DNA of 64,000 nucleotides from Microbacterium sorbitolivorans (GCF_003327285.1 NZ_KZ848473.1:62001-126000); one strand, 5' to 3'; positions 31,961 through 41,614 are shown, numbered from the stretch's first letter. Notes: generated by a model from the letters alone, not told the origin. Numbers and translations: made by a program.

Positions 31961-33870
31961 GCGCGGCGTGTGGCTGCGAGCACGAGCCGGAGAGCATGGT
32001 GGGCGAGGAGTCCGAGGAGGCGGAGCGCCCCTGGTGGCGGGACCGCGGGATCATGGTCCCGGTCTTCTCCGGCGTGGCCTTCCTGATCGGCCTCGTCCTG
32101 GAGTGGTCCGGGCTCGAGTTCCCGGCGCTGGTGGCGTTCTGGATCGGCCTGTTACTAGGCGCGTCGACGTTCACCCGCGGCGCGATCCGCAAGCTGTTCC
32201 AGGGCAAGCTCGGTATCGGCCTGCTGATGACGATCAGCGCGGTCGGCGCAGTGATCCTCGGCTACGTCGAGGAGGCCGCCGCGCTGGCGTTCCTCTACTC
32301 GATCGCCGAGGCCCTGGAGGACAAGGCGATGGACCGGGCCCGTGGCGGGCTGCGGGCGCTGCTCAAGCTCGTCCCGGAGACCGCGACGATCCGCCAGGAC
32401 GGGGCCTCGGTCGAGGTCGCGGCCAAGGATCTCGCCGTGGGCCAGGTCATGCTGGTGCGTCCGGGTGAGCGGATCGCGACCGACGGGATCGTCCGTACGG
32501 GGCGCTCCAGCCTGGATACGTCGGCGATCACCGGGGAGTCGATCCCGGTCGAGGTCGAGCCCGGCGACGCGGTGTCGGCCGGGGCGATCAACACCGCCGG
32601 TGCGCTGGAGGTCGAGACGACCGCGGCGGGCACCGACAACTCGCTGACCACGATCGTGGAGCTGGTCGAGCAGGCGCAGGCGGAGAAGGGGGACCGCGCC
32701 CGCCTCGCGGACCGCATCGCCCGCCCGCTCGTGCCCGGCGTGCTGATCCTCGCCGTCCTGGTGGCGGTCATCGGGTCGCTGTTCGGCGACCCGGAGCTGT
32801 GGGTCACCCGCGCCCTCGTGGTCCTCGTCGCGGCGTCGCCGTGCGCGCTGGCGATCTCCGTGCCCCTGACGGTGGTCGCCGCGATCGGGGCGGCGAGCAA
32901 GTTCGGCGTGATCATCAAGTCCGGTGCGGTGTTCGAGCGGTTCGGCGTGATCCGTCACGTCGCCGTCGACAAGACCGGCACCCTGACCCGCAACGAGCCC
33001 GCCGTCACCGCGGTGCTCACTGCCGACGGCGTCACTGAGTCGCAGGCTCTGGCCTGGGCGGCCGCGCTGGAAAAGCACAGCACCCACCCGCTCGCTGCGG
33101 CGATCACCGCCGCTGCGCCGGGTGCGCCCGCGGCGGAGGCCGTGACGGAGCAGGCCGGTCACGGCATCGAGGGCACCCTCGACGGCGCGCGGATCACGGT
33201 CGGCAGCCCGCGCTGGCTTGACGCCGGCCCGCTCAAGGACCGGGTCGCGGGCCTGGAGGAGCAGAGCATGACCGTCGTGATCGTGCACCGCGACAGCGCC
33301 GCGGTCGCCGCGATCGGCGTCCGCGACGAGCTGCGCCCCGAAGTCCCCGAGGTCGTCCGTACGCTCGCCGCCCAGAGCATCGGGACGACCATGCTTACCG
33401 GCGACAACGCCCGCACCGCCCGCGCCCTGGCCGCGCAGGCCGGGATCGAGGACGTGCGCGCCGAGCTGCGCCCGGAGGACAAGGCCTCAGCGATCGCCAA
33501 GCTCGGCGAGAAGCACGGGTCGGTCGCGATGATCGGCGACGGCATCAACGACGCCCCCGCCCTCGCTGCGGCGGACATCGGGATCGCGATGGGCACGACC
33601 GGTTCCGATGCCGCGATCGAGTCCGCCGACGTCGCCTTCACCGGCCACGACCTCCGCCTGCTCCCGCGCGCGTTCGACCACGCCCGCCGGGGACGGCACA
33701 TCATCAACCAGAACATCATCCTGTCGCTGCTGATCATCACCGTCCTGCTGCCGCTGGCCCTGTTCGGCGTCCTAGGCCTCGCGGCCGTGGTGCTCGTGCA
33801 CGAGATCGCCGAGGTGATCGTGATCCTCAACGGGCTGCGCGCCGCGCGCACCAGGAAGTCGATCGCGTGA
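31957..33870 (+). CDS. Heavy-metal P1B-type ATPase (cadmium/zinc/cobalt exporter)
   Basis: 637 residues from a GTG overlapping the cmtR stop. Actuator motif TSAITGESIPVE, phosphorylation site DKTGTLT, and MIGDGINDAPALAAADIGIA are all present. The membrane metal site reads ASPCALAISVP, an SPC rather than CPC motif. There is no N-terminal HMA domain, only a Cys/His N-terminus (CGCEHEP), and the last helices carry HEIAEVIVILNGLRAAR. With CmtR as neighbour, Cd/Pb/Zn export like CtpG/CadA is most likely; the SPC motif alternatively suggests P1B-4 (Co/Ni) selectivity. Confidence 0.92.
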   Translation: MSAACGCEHEPESMVGEESEEAERPWWRDRGIMVPVFSGVAFLIGLVLEWSGLEFPALVAFWIGLLLGASTFTRGAIRKLFQGKLGIGLLMTISAVGAVILGYVEEAAALAFLYSIAEALEDKAMDRARGGLRALLKLVPETATIRQDGASVEVAAKDLAVGQVMLVRPGERIATDGIVRTGRSSLDTSAITGESIPVEVEPGDAVSAGAINTAGALEVETTAAGTDNSLTTIVELVEQAQAEKGDRARLADRIARPLVPGVLILAVLVAVIGSLFGDPELWVTRALVVLVAASPCALAISVPLTVVAAIGAASKFGVIIKSGAVFERFGVIRHVAVDKTGTLTRNEPAVTAVLTADGVTESQALAWAAALEKHSTHPLAAAITAAAPGAPAAEAVTEQAGHGIEGTLDGARITVGSPRWLDAGPLKDRVAGLEEQSMTVVIVHRDSAAVAAIGVRDELRPEVPEVVRTLAAQSIGTTMLTGDNARTARALAAQAGIEDVRAELRPEDKASAIAKLGEKHGSVAMIGDGINDAPALAAADIGIAMGTTGSDAAIESADVAFTGHDLRLLPRAFDHARRGRHIINQNIILSLLIITVLLPLALFGVLGLAAVVLVHEIAEVIVILNGLRAARTRKSIA

Positions 33871-34421
33871 CCGCGCAGGGCACCGTCGTCGCCGAAGGGA
33901 CGAGCCCGCCCTCCCCGAAAGGTCGGAGGGCACTCGGCGTCGTCCTCGCGGTCGCCGTGCTCGCCGTGGCCCTCGATCAGGGGTCGAAGGCCCTCGCTGT
34001 GGCGCAGTTGACTTCTGGCGAGCGGGTTCCGCTGGTCGGCGACCTGTTCGGCCTGTCCCTGGTCTACAACCCCGGAGCCGCGTTCTCGCTCGGCTCCGGG
34101 TCCACCTGGATCTTCACCCTCGTCGGCCTCCTCGCCGCCATCGCGGTAGTTGTGTTCGCTGTGCGGCTGCGTGGCGCGCGGTGGGGTGCCGCGTTGGGCC
34201 TGGTCCTCGGCGGCGCGGTCGGCAACCTCGTCGACCGGCTCCTGAACCCGCCCTCCTTCGGACAGGGGCAGGCCACGGACTTCCTCGCCTACGGCGACCT
34301 GTTCGTCGGGAACGTCGCCGATGTCTTCGTCGTCGCCGGTGTCGGCCTGGTCTGCCTGAACCTTCTCCCGCCAGGCCCGGACCGGGCGTCGAACGACGCG
34401 CGATTCGAGGATGCCGCATGA
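33867..34421 (+). CDS. lspA: Signal peptidase II (accessory copy)
   Basis: 184 residues, four membrane helices. Catalytic Asp residues lie in GGAVGNLVDRLL and GNVADVFVVAG, with SLVYNPGAAFSLG also conserved. The GTG overlaps the ATPase stop. lspA copies recur in cadmium/lead resistance operons on mobile elements (pbr/cad type), where their exact role is unclear. A housekeeping lspA is expected elsewhere. Confidence 0.93.
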   Translation: MTAQGTVVAEGTSPPSPKGRRALGVVLAVAVLAVALDQGSKALAVAQLTSGERVPLVGDLFGLSLVYNPGAAFSLGSGSTWIFTLVGLLAAIAVVVFAVRLRGARWGAALGLVLGGAVGNLVDRLLNPPSFGQGQATDFLAYGDLFVGNVADVFVVAGVGLVCLNLLPPGPDRASNDARFEDAA

Positions 34422-34726
34422 AGGTCGAGTTGCTGCACATTGTCGGTTGCCCGAACACGGACGTGGCCGAAGCCAACGCGCGCGCAGCACTGGACGCTCT
34501 TGGATTCAGGGCCGTGCCTGTCGAGCTGGTCACGATCCGGACCGAGGCCGAGGCGGTAAGCACCCGGTTCGGAGGCTCGCCCACGATCCTCGTCGACGGC
34601 GTCGACCTGTTCCCGACAGCACCGGTCCGCTCGCTCGCGTGCCGCGTCTATGCGACGAGGAACGGGTTCGCCGGAGCGCCTACGCAGGAGCAGATCGAAG
34701 CAGCGCTGCGAGGCGCGTCCCGGTAG
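34418..34726 (+). CDS. Thioredoxin-fold small protein (DF family-like)
   Basis: 102 residues. VELLHIVGCPNTDVAEAN puts a single Cys at the end of the first strand, and FGGSPTILVDGVDLFP supplies the cis-Pro loop of a thioredoxin fold. The ATG overlaps the lspA stop (ATGA). Last gene of the cmtR operon. Similar proteins occur next to metal-resistance genes; a thiol or metal-transfer role is a guess. Confidence 0.75.
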   Translation: MKVELLHIVGCPNTDVAEANARAALDALGFRAVPVELVTIRTEAEAVSTRFGGSPTILVDGVDLFPTAPVRSLACRVYATRNGFAGAPTQEQIEAALRGASR

Positions 34727-34862
34727 AGCAAGAACGGGCTGTAGCGCGATCGATGGCGCACGCCTCACGGCACATCGGTGTTCGCCGCAGGGACCAGGAA
34801 ACCCGGAAACACAGCGGAGAGGCAGGGCCATTGGCCGCTGCCCCTCCCGTGCTCGCAGTCCC

Positions 34863-35267
34863 TCAGACGAGCAGTTCCGCCAGCAGCGTTTCGACGCGAC
34901 CTTTGATCTCGTCCCGGATCGGGCGCACGGCATCGATGCCCTGACCGGCCGGGTCCTCGAGCTTCCAGTCCTCGTAGCGCTTGCCCGGGAAGAACGGGCA
35001 CGCGTCGCCGCAGCCCATCGTGATCACGACGTCGGAGTCCTGCACCGCCTCGGTGGTGAGCACCTTGGGCTGCTCGGCGGTGATGTCGATGCCCACCTCG
35101 CGCATTGCCTCGACGGCGACCGGGTTGATCTGGTCGGCGGGCATCGACCCTGCCGAGCGGACCTCGACGCGGTCGCCCGCGAGCTCGCGGAGCCAGCCGG
35201 CGGCCATCTGGGAGCGCCCGGCGTTGTGGACGCAGACAAAGAGGACGGAGGGCTTCTGGTCGGTCAT
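34863..35267 (-). CDS. arsC: Arsenate reductase (LMW phosphatase-like)
   Basis: 134 residues. P-loop CVHNAGRSQ (C-x5-R) at residues 12-20 and the second Cys in ITMGCGDACPFFPGKR are those of thioredoxin/mycothiol-linked ArsC. It reduces arsenate to arsenite for export by the ACR3 pump of the same operon. It lies 15 bp after the ArsR-ArsC fusion and is the last gene of the ars operon, facing the cmtR operon tail to tail. Confidence 0.93.
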   Translation of the reverse strand: MTDQKPSVLFVCVHNAGRSQMAAGWLRELAGDRVEVRSAGSMPADQINPVAVEAMREVGIDITAEQPKVLTTEAVQDSDVVITMGCGDACPFFPGKRYEDWKLEDPAGQGIDAVRPIRDEIKGRVETLLAELLV

Positions 35268-35282
35268 GGTTGTTCGCTTCTT

Positions 35283-36287
35283 TCAGTCGGTGAGCGTGGC
35301 GAGGAGGCCGCGGACGCGGCCCTCGATGTCCTGGCGGATCGCCTCGACCCCTTCCGGGGAAGCGAGAGCCGGGTCGCCGACGGCCCAGTCCTCGTATCGG
35401 GCACCGGGGATGATCGGGCAGACGTCGCCGCAGCCCATCGTGACCACCACGTCGGCCGCGCGCACGGCGTCGTCGGTGAGGGGCTTCGGGAACGCCGTCC
35501 CGGCCTCCAGCGCGCCCTCGATCTCGGTGAGCAGCGAGCGCACGTGCGGGTGCACATCCGACGCCGGGGCGGAACCGACGGAGCGTGCGACCACGCGGCC
35601 GCCGGCGAGCTGGTTGACGATCGCGGCGGCGAGCTGGGAGCGGCCCGCGTTCTGCACGCACACGAACAGCACCTGCGGCACCCCGGTCTCATGGTCGCGG
35701 GTCATGTCGGCGAGGCGCTGCCGGGCGAACCTTTCGGTCAGCGGGATCATGTGCGCCGTCAGCTTCGCGGACCGCACCAGGCCGGCGTAGGACTCGCGCA
35801 CGATCGCGATCACGAGGTCCCGGTTCAGCCCGGTCAGCTCGTCCGCGAGTTCCTCCGCGAGCCTGGTGACTCGGGCGTCCATCTGCTGCAGGGCCTCGGC
35901 CCGTGCCGCGGCGTCTTCGGGGTCGTCGGTGACGGCCGCGGCGGGAGCGAACGCGTCGAGGAGGGCTGCGACGGCGCGCTGTTTGCCCGGGGCGATGCGG
36001 TAGTAGACCCAGGTGCCGCGGCGCTCGGACAGCAGCATCCCGGTCTCCTTCAACACCTTCAGGTGGTGCGAAACGGTCGGCTGGGACACCTCGGCGAGGT
36101 CGGCGAGGTCGCAAACGCAGGACTCGCCGCGCGGGTCGGTCGCGATCGCGGAGAGCATCCGCAGCCGCAGCGGGTCAGCGAGCGCTTTCAGCGCCCCGGC
36201 CACGGTCGTGGCGGCCTCGGGGCCGATTGCGTGCGCCGTGGACGGTGCGCACGTGTCGGCGTCAGAGATGACGGTCGTGTCGGTCAT
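35283..36287 (-). CDS. ArsR-ArsC fusion: metalloid-responsive regulator plus arsenate reductase
   Basis: 334 residues. Residues 30-115 are an ArsR winged HTH with the As-binding pair CVCDLADLAEVSQPTVSHHL. Residues about 130-205 form a three-helix domain (RVTRLAEELADEL, MIPLTERFARQRL). Residues 210-334 are an LMW-phosphatase-like ArsC with CVQNAGRSQLA and MGCGDVCPIIPGARYEDW. Both catalytic Cys are present. The ATG overlaps the ACR3 stop. A single protein both senses and converts arsenic, beside a separate ArsC. Confidence 0.93.
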   Translation of the reverse strand: MTDTTVISDADTCAPSTAHAIGPEAATTVAGALKALADPLRLRMLSAIATDPRGESCVCDLADLAEVSQPTVSHHLKVLKETGMLLSERRGTWVYYRIAPGKQRAVAALLDAFAPAAAVTDDPEDAAARAEALQQMDARVTRLAEELADELTGLNRDLVIAIVRESYAGLVRSAKLTAHMIPLTERFARQRLADMTRDHETGVPQVLFVCVQNAGRSQLAAAIVNQLAGGRVVARSVGSAPASDVHPHVRSLLTEIEGALEAGTAFPKPLTDDAVRAADVVVTMGCGDVCPIIPGARYEDWAVGDPALASPEGVEAIRQDIEGRVRGLLATLTD

Positions 36288-37372
36288 GACGTCCTCGATT
36301 CGGTGGCGTAGGGGTCGGTGTGGAACCAGGTCTTCGCGGCCCAGAGTGAGACGTAGACCAGGCCCACGAGCACGGGCACTTCGATGAGCGGGCCGACGAC
36401 CCCGGCCAAGGCCTGGCCGGATGCCGCGCCGAAGGTGCCGATCGCGACCGCGATGGCGAGCTCGAAGTTATTGCCCGCGGCGGTGAACGCGAGCGTCGTG
36501 GAGCGCGCGTAGCCCAGGCCGAGTGCCTTGCCAAGCAGGATGCCGGCGAACCACATCAGCGCGAAGTAGACCAGCAGCGGCAGCGCGATCCTGGCGACGT
36601 CCATCGGGTGGGAGGTGACCTGTTCGCCCTGCAGGGCGAACAGCAGCACGATCGTGAACAGCAGCCCGTAGAGCGCCCACGGCCCGATCCTCGGGAGGAA
36701 CTTCTCCTCGTACCAGTCGCGCCCCTTGCGTTTCTCGCCGACGAAGCGGGATGCGAATCCGGCCGCCAACGGGATGCCGAGGAAGACGAGGACGTTGAGT
36801 GCGATCTGCCAGACGGAGAGCTCCAGGCCCTGCGCGTCCAGTCCGAGCCATCCGGGCAGCACGGTCAGGTAGAACCAGCCCAGCACCGAGAACATCACGA
36901 CCTGGAAGACCGAGTTGATTGCGACCAGCACCGCGGTCGCCTCGCGGTCGCCGCACGCGAGGTCGTTCCAGATCACGACCATCGCGATGCAGCGGGCGAG
37001 CCCGACGATGATCAGCCCGGTCCGGTACTCGGGCAGGTCCGGCAGGAAGATCCACGCGAGCGCGAACATGACCGCGGGCCCCACGAGCCAGTTCAGCACG
37101 AGCGAGGAGACGAGGAGCTTCTTGTCGCCCGTGACGGCGGCGACCTTGTCGTAGCGGACCTTCGCGAGCACCGGGTACATCATCACCAGCAGGCCCAGCC
37201 CGATCGGGATCGAGATCCCGCCGACCTCCATCGCGGACAGCGCGTCCGAGAGCGCGGGCACGAAACGGCCGAGCAGGAGGCCTGCGACCATCGCGAGGCC
37301 GATCCACAGCGGCAGCCACTTGTCGAGGGTGGACAGCCGTTTCGGGGCAGTGCGGGTCAGGGTGTCGGTCAT
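36284..37372 (-). CDS. arsB: ACR3-type arsenite efflux transporter
   Basis: 362 residues, ten membrane helices. LVGLARCIAMVVIWNDLACG contains the essential Cys of helix 4, and TLAFTAAGNNFELAIAVAIG the second conserved region of ACR3. ATG 37372 overlaps the thioredoxin stop (ATGA); the longer in-frame extension overlaps that gene and is not used. Exports As(III)/Sb(III). Confidence 0.94.
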   Translation of the reverse strand: MTDTLTRTAPKRLSTLDKWLPLWIGLAMVAGLLLGRFVPALSDALSAMEVGGISIPIGLGLLVMMYPVLAKVRYDKVAAVTGDKKLLVSSLVLNWLVGPAVMFALAWIFLPDLPEYRTGLIIVGLARCIAMVVIWNDLACGDREATAVLVAINSVFQVVMFSVLGWFYLTVLPGWLGLDAQGLELSVWQIALNVLVFLGIPLAAGFASRFVGEKRKGRDWYEEKFLPRIGPWALYGLLFTIVLLFALQGEQVTSHPMDVARIALPLLVYFALMWFAGILLGKALGLGYARSTTLAFTAAGNNFELAIAVAIGTFGAASGQALAGVVGPLIEVPVLVGLVYVSLWAAKTWFHTDPYATESRTS

Positions 37373-37704
37373 GCGAGCAGCTCCTCGATCTTCGCGACGT
37401 AGACGGGCTTCGGATGCGCGCCGATCAGCACGTCCACGCGCTCCCCGTCCCGGTAGAAGCCGAGGGTCGGGATCGAGGTCACGCCGGCCGCGGTCACGGT
37501 CTCCGGGTTCTGGTCGGCGTCGACCTTCACGACCTTCACCCGGCCCGCGTACTCGCCGGCGAGCTGGTCCAGTATCGGGGCAATCGCCCTGCACGGGCCG
37601 CACCAGGTCGCCCAGATGTCGACCACGACGGGCAGCTCGGACTCAAGAACCTCCGCCCGGAAGGTCACGTCGGTGACGGGGACTGGCGAGGCTTGATTCG
37701 ACAT
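37369..37704 (-). CDS. trxA: Thioredoxin
   Basis: 111 residues with the redox centre WATWCGPCRAIAPIL and cis-Pro loop VTSIPTLGFYRDGE. First gene of the arsenic operon, so it probably regenerates ArsC and the ArsR-ArsC fusion. A TATAGA -10-like box lies three bases before the ATG, suggesting a leaderless transcript. Confidence 0.95.
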   Translation of the reverse strand: MSNQASPVPVTDVTFRAEVLESELPVVVDIWATWCGPCRAIAPILDQLAGEYAGRVKVVKVDADQNPETVTAAGVTSIPTLGFYRDGERVDVLIGAHPKPVYVAKIEELLA

Positions 37705-37712
37705 ACTTCTAT

Positions 37713-37728
37713 ATTGAAGATCTTCTAT
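37713..37728 (-). promoter_or_regulatory. ArsR operator/promoter of the ars operon
   Basis: GAAGATCTTC (37716-37725) is a perfect 10-bp palindrome extended by AT on each side (37713-37728). It overlaps the AT-rich promoter just upstream of trxA. ArsR-family sites have this size and composition; the ArsR-ArsC fusion encoded in the operon is the likely binder. Confidence 0.65.
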
Positions 37729-37863
37729 TCGGCTCGCAACCTCAAGCCGTGCACGTCATCGAATGTTCACTTTCCCGCGGGCACCGAGTACCGCCTCGCA
37801 AGCAATCACAAGTCGCCGAGCGGTGGGCCTTGGCCCTTAATCGTGGACACGGTGTCGGTTCGG

Positions 37864-38557
37864 TTATGCAGCTTCCGCGAGCGTAGCGGAGCGCGCGGCT
37901 TCGTAGGCGTTCGGGCTGATGTTGCCGATCGCGGAGTGGCGCCGGCCAGTGACCCGCGGTCACGGTGAGCGGCGCGGAGGGCGACTTCGACGAGCCCTGC
38001 GCGCATGTGGTCGGCGACCTGCCAGCCCGCGAGCTTCCGGGAGCCGAGATCGATGCAGGACGCGAGGTAGAGGTTCGTGCCGTCGGCGATAGGCAGGTAG
38101 GTGATGTCGCCCACGTAGCGGCGGCCGGGGACGCCGACGGAGAAGTCCCGTCCGATCAGGTCGGGGAAGCGCCTGGCGGACTGGTCCGGGATCGTGGTCT
38201 TCACCCGTCGTCGCAACCGGATCCCCGGGAGGCGGTGCTCACGCATTACCCGCGCGACGCGCTTGTGATTCACCCGCGCCGCCAACACCGCGTCGTCTGT
38301 CGCCTTCGCGGCTCGCTTCCCGGCGGAGTCCAGCCAGGCGGAGAACGACGAGCGGGCGACCTCGACGACCTCACACAACCGCTTCACGCCGTAGGCGTCC
38401 TTGTGATCCTCAACAAACTGGAAGCGGTTCACCAGTTCGTCTCCCCGGCGAAATACTTCGCCGCCTGCGACTCCGCTCGCCCCGTCGCACCCGGCGTGGA
38501 CTCATACAAGTCCACTGCCCGCTACCGGAATTCGTCCGTGTAGTTCTTCCTAGCCAT
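37864..38557 (-). pseudogene. IS3-family element remnant (orfA and orfB with deletions)
   Basis: orfA starts MARKNYTDEFR at 38557 but hits a TAG two codons before AVDLYESTPGAT, then jumps to a tail ending AAKYFAGETNW. orfB begins MNRFQFVEDHKDAYGVKRLC and keeps the first catalytic region RRYVGDITYLPIADGTNLYL. The DHGS..E part is deleted, and the C-terminal RHSAIGNISPNAYEAAR with its TAA at 37864 is in another frame. At least three lesions make it dead. It marks the right part of the island. Confidence 0.82.
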
Positions 38558-38615
38558 CTCTTTGATTCTCGCTTCCCCAGCAACGCGCTGGAATCAGCGG
38601 GTCCAAGATCAGGGG

Positions 38616-38893
38616 TCAAGCGCCGATCCCGCGTCTTCGGATCTGTGCGCTTCTCGCCCCCGTGACCGAGGAGGAGTTCTCGACCCTTCGCGAACTCATT
38701 CAGACCACCGACTCCGCGCCGAGTGAGCAGCTGGCCACGCTGGCTGACGCCGGTTAGGTGGGCCAGCGTCGAGCGGCGCGAGGCGGGCGTAGCCGCGTCT
38801 GGGTCGCCCTCACCGATTCCGGTCGACGGGCGTTCCGGCACCACCTCCAGGCCCTCACCGCCCTCGCCGACTCGCCGCAGGAAGGCCCCCACC
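38616..38893 (+). pseudogene. Winged-helix (HTH_34-like) regulator, truncated with in-frame stop
   Basis: One frame reads RLRICALLAPVTEEEFSTLR, then QLATLADAG, a TAG, and continues RSRVWVALTDSGRRAFRHHL. This is the conserved dimer-HTH region of transcriptional regulators with a winged-helix DNA-binding domain, in which the stop replaces the Tyr of the usual AGYV. The start is lost. It lies at the right edge of the island, against the sulfur operon. Confidence 0.72.
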
Positions 38894-38952
38894 ACCCTTA
38901 CAGGTTGCGGGAGCGACATCGGCGAAGCGGGCGGCAGGTCGCCGCGAACCCG

Positions 38953-39879
38953 TCAATGCGCCGTAGCGACCCCGATGGTGTCGTGCACGATGACGGCGGC
39001 CGCCCTCGCGCCCGTTCCGGCGGCGACGATGAGCTGCTGCGGGCCGGGAGCGGCTGTGTCGCCGGCGGCGTAGAGCCCCGGAACGTCGGTGCGGCCCGAG
39101 CGGTCGGTCACGAGGTGCCCGTGCGCGTCGACCGAGGGCGCGATGCCGTCGAGGAACGACAGCTCGGCGTGCCACTCGGGCCGCACGAAGCCGCCGTCGA
39201 CCTCGACCGCCGCGCCGTCCGCGAGCACGATCGCCTCGAGGCGCCCGCGGTCGCCGACGAGCTCCGCGATCGGATCCCGCAGCACGGGGATGCCGCTCGC
39301 TGCGAGCTCGGCCTCCTCCGCGGTGCCGACGGCGCCGGATCCGTTGGTGAAGACCGTGAGGTGCTCGGTCCAGCGGCCGATGAGCCGGGCGCGATCGGCG
39401 AGGTCTGCTGTCTCGCCGATGAGCGCCATCCGGCGCCCGCGCAACTCCCACGCGTCGCACGCCGCGCAGCTGAAGAGGCTCATGCCGTAGAAGCCGCGCA
39501 GGTTCGGCACGTCGGGCAGGGTTTCGCGCAGGCCCGTCGCGAGCAACACGGCATCGGCCGTGATTGTTTCGGTCGCTGCCGTGCGGCCGATGCCCGCGGC
39601 GAAGCGCGCGTCGTGGTCCGCCGGCGCGAGCGAGACGACCCGCACGCGCGAGCGGATCTCGACGTTCGGGTATGCGGCGAGCTCCTCGCGCGCGATCTTC
39701 CGAAGCTCCTGCGGCGGCACGCCGTCGCGGGTGAGGAAGCCGTGCGAGTTGAGGGTCGCGGCGTTTCGGGGCCGATCGGCGTCGACCACGAGCACGCGCA
39801 CGAGAGAGCGCCCGAGGTTGAGGGCAGCCGAGAGGCCCGCGGGCCCGCCGCCGACGACGATCACGTCAAAGTCAGCCAT
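38953..39879 (-). CDS. Thioredoxin reductase-like NAD(P)/FAD oxidoreductase
   Basis: 308 residues. FAD motif [20 protein letters not shown], then a CxxC in [14 protein letters not shown], an NADPH-binding region ([19 protein letters not shown]) and the C-terminal FAD motif [20 protein letters not shown]. The order is that of low-Mr thioredoxin reductases, though the active site CAAC and the Glu in the NADPH loop differ from TrxB. ATG 39879 overlaps the ferredoxin stop. Last gene of the sulfur operon; its partner is unknown. Confidence 0.88.
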   Translation of the reverse strand: MADFDVIVVGGGPAGLSAALNLGRSLVRVLVVDADRPRNAATLNSHGFLTRDGVPPQELRKIAREELAAYPNVEIRSRVRVVSLAPADHDARFAAGIGRTAATETITADAVLLATGLRETLPDVPNLRGFYGMSLFSCAACDAWELRGRRMALIGETADLADRARLIGRWTEHLTVFTNGSGAVGTAEEAELAASGIPVLRDPIAELVGDRGRLEAIVLADGAAVEVDGGFVRPEWHAELSFLDGIAPSVDAHGHLVTDRSGRTDVPGLYAAGDTAAPGPQQLIVAAGTGARAAAVIVHDTIGVATAH

Positions 39880-40201
39880 GGTCGCCTCCCCGCGGGGGAA
39901 GAGCCGACACGAGCGCGTGGTCGAAGGCGTACGGGCCGACCTTGGCGGCGCCGCCGGGCGATCCGATCTCGGAGAAGAACTCGACGTTGGCGGTGTAATA
40001 GTCGGCCCACTCGTCCGGCACATCGTCTTCGTAGTAGATGGCCTCCACGGGGCAGACGGGCTCGCACGCGCCGCAGTCGACGCACTCGTCGGGGTGAATA
40101 TAGAGCGTGCGCTCGCCCTCGTAGATGCAGTCGACGGGGCACTCGTCGATACAGGCACGGTCTTTCACGTCGACGCACGGAAGCGCGATCACATAGGTCA
40201 T
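39872..40201 (-). CDS. fdxA: 7Fe-type ferredoxin
   Basis: 109 residues. N-terminal [20 protein letters not shown] and [16 protein letters not shown] provide the Cys ligands of one [3Fe-4S] and one [4Fe-4S] cluster, as in mycobacterial FdxA. It overlaps the fprA stop by four bases. Together with FprA it should carry electrons from NADPH to the sulfite reductase at the head of the operon. Confidence 0.95.
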   Translation of the reverse strand: MTYVIALPCVDVKDRACIDECPVDCIYEGERTLYIHPDECVDCGACEPVCPVEAIYYEDDVPDEWADYYTANVEFFSEIGSPGGAAKVGPYAFDHALVSALPPRGGDHG

Positions 40202-41580
40202 CGGGCGAGCGCCCCGTCTCGCGACAGGGCAACCTGCTCCTCACGCGGCACGACCTTCACGCGCTCGCGCGCGTGCTCGTGCGTCTCGCCGAGGCGGCGC
40301 TCGTGCGCGTCGAGCGCGAGCCAGCCGTCCCACGTCGTGTATTCGGTCTCGCGCTCGTCGAGCAGGTCGACAATGTCGCCGGCGGATCCGTTATCGAGCG
40401 GCAGCAGTCCGGCCTCCGCGTCGTCGATCAGGTTCGTGATCGTCTCGAGCGCGTCCGACTTCGTGTGGCCGATGAGCCCCACGGGGCCGCGCTTGATCCA
40501 GCCCGTCGAATACAGGCCGCGCTCGCCGTCGACGCGGCCGCCGGCGTTCGGAATCACGCCGCGCTCGGCGTCGAAGGGCGCGCCTGCGACGCGTGTTCCG
40601 TAGTACCCGACGGCGCGGTACACGGCCTGCACGTCGTACTCGCGGAACTCGCCGGTGCCGACGAGCCGCCCGTCGTCGGTGCGGGTGCGCTCGAAGCGGA
40701 TTCCCTCGACACGGCCGTCGCCGGTGATCTCGGCCGGCGCGTGCCAGAAATGCAGGTGCAGGCGGCGGGACGCCGATCCCGCAGGGCGATCGCGCCAGTT
40801 ATTCAGGGTGCGCAGCATGATCTTGAGCTGGTTATTGGGTGCAGCGGCCGGGTCGACGCCGTCGAAGTCTTCGTCGTGCAGCACGATGTCGACGTCCGGC
40901 ACCTCGCCGAGCTCGCGCAGCTCGATCGGCGTGAACTTGATGTCGGCGGGGCCGCGCCGCCCGAAGACGTGCACGTCGGTGACGGCCGAGGCCTCGAGGC
41001 CGGTGAGCACGTTGTCGGGAACCTCTGTCGAGCGCAGGTCGACCGCGTGCTTGGCGAGCACTCGCGCGACATCGAGCGCGACGTTGCCGTTGCCGATGAC
41101 GGCGACCGACGACGCCTCGAGCGGCCAGGTGCGCGGGACATCGGGGTGCCCATCGAACCAGGCGACGAAGTCGGCCGCGCCGTAGGATCCGGGCAGGTCG
41201 ACGCCCGGAACGTCGAGCGCTGCGTCGCGAATCGCACCCGTGGCGAGGATCACGGCGTGGTAGCGCTCCCGCAGCTCGTCGACGGAAACGTCGCGGCCCA
41301 CCTCGACGTTGCCGAGGAAGCGAATCGTGCGGCGGGAGGCGCCCTCCGGCAGGTCATCGAGCATCTCGTGCAGCGAGTTCACGATGCCCTTGATACGGGG
41401 GTGATCGGGCGCGACGCCGTAGCGGATCAGGCCGTAGGGCGCGGGAAGCGACTCGAAGAGGTCGATCTCGACCTCGCCGCCGCGATCACGCACCGCGTTG
41501 GCGAGGAGGTTGCCGGCGTAGATGCCGGCCGGGCCCGCGCCGACGATCGCGACGCGCAGGGAGAGGGGAACGGATGACAT
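40198..41580 (-). CDS. fprA: Ferredoxin-NADP+ reductase, FprA type
   Basis: 460 residues, adrenodoxin reductase-like. [20 protein letters not shown] binds [23 protein letters not shown] is the family signature, and [20 protein letters not shown] binds NADP. The C-terminal [20 protein letters not shown] is also typical. It feeds FdxA (next gene) and thus sulfite reduction. It starts 34 bp after cobA. Confidence 0.94.
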   Translation of the reverse strand: MSSVPLSLRVAIVGAGPAGIYAGNLLANAVRDRGGEVEIDLFESLPAPYGLIRYGVAPDHPRIKGIVNSLHEMLDDLPEGASRRTIRFLGNVEVGRDVSVDELRERYHAVILATGAIRDAALDVPGVDLPGSYGAADFVAWFDGHPDVPRTWPLEASSVAVIGNGNVALDVARVLAKHAVDLRSTEVPDNVLTGLEASAVTDVHVFGRRGPADIKFTPIELRELGEVPDVDIVLHDEDFDGVDPAAAPNNQLKIMLRTLNNWRDRPAGSASRRLHLHFWHAPAEITGDGRVEGIRFERTRTDDGRLVGTGEFREYDVQAVYRAVGYYGTRVAGAPFDAERGVIPNAGGRVDGERGLYSTGWIKRGPVGLIGHTKSDALETITNLIDDAEAGLLPLDNGSAGDIVDLLDERETEYTTWDGWLALDAHERRLGETHEHARERVKVVPREEQVALSRDGALAR

Positions 41581-41614
41581 AGGGGTCCTTTGGGAGGGAG
41601 GAAAGAAAGCTGCG

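Noticed and set aside
38758..41577. 939-residue plus-strand open frame across fprA, fdxA and the flavoprotein
   Set aside because: It is a shadow frame created by high-GC codons of well-defined minus-strand enzymes; its composition is Arg/Val/Asp/Glu-rich with no domain.
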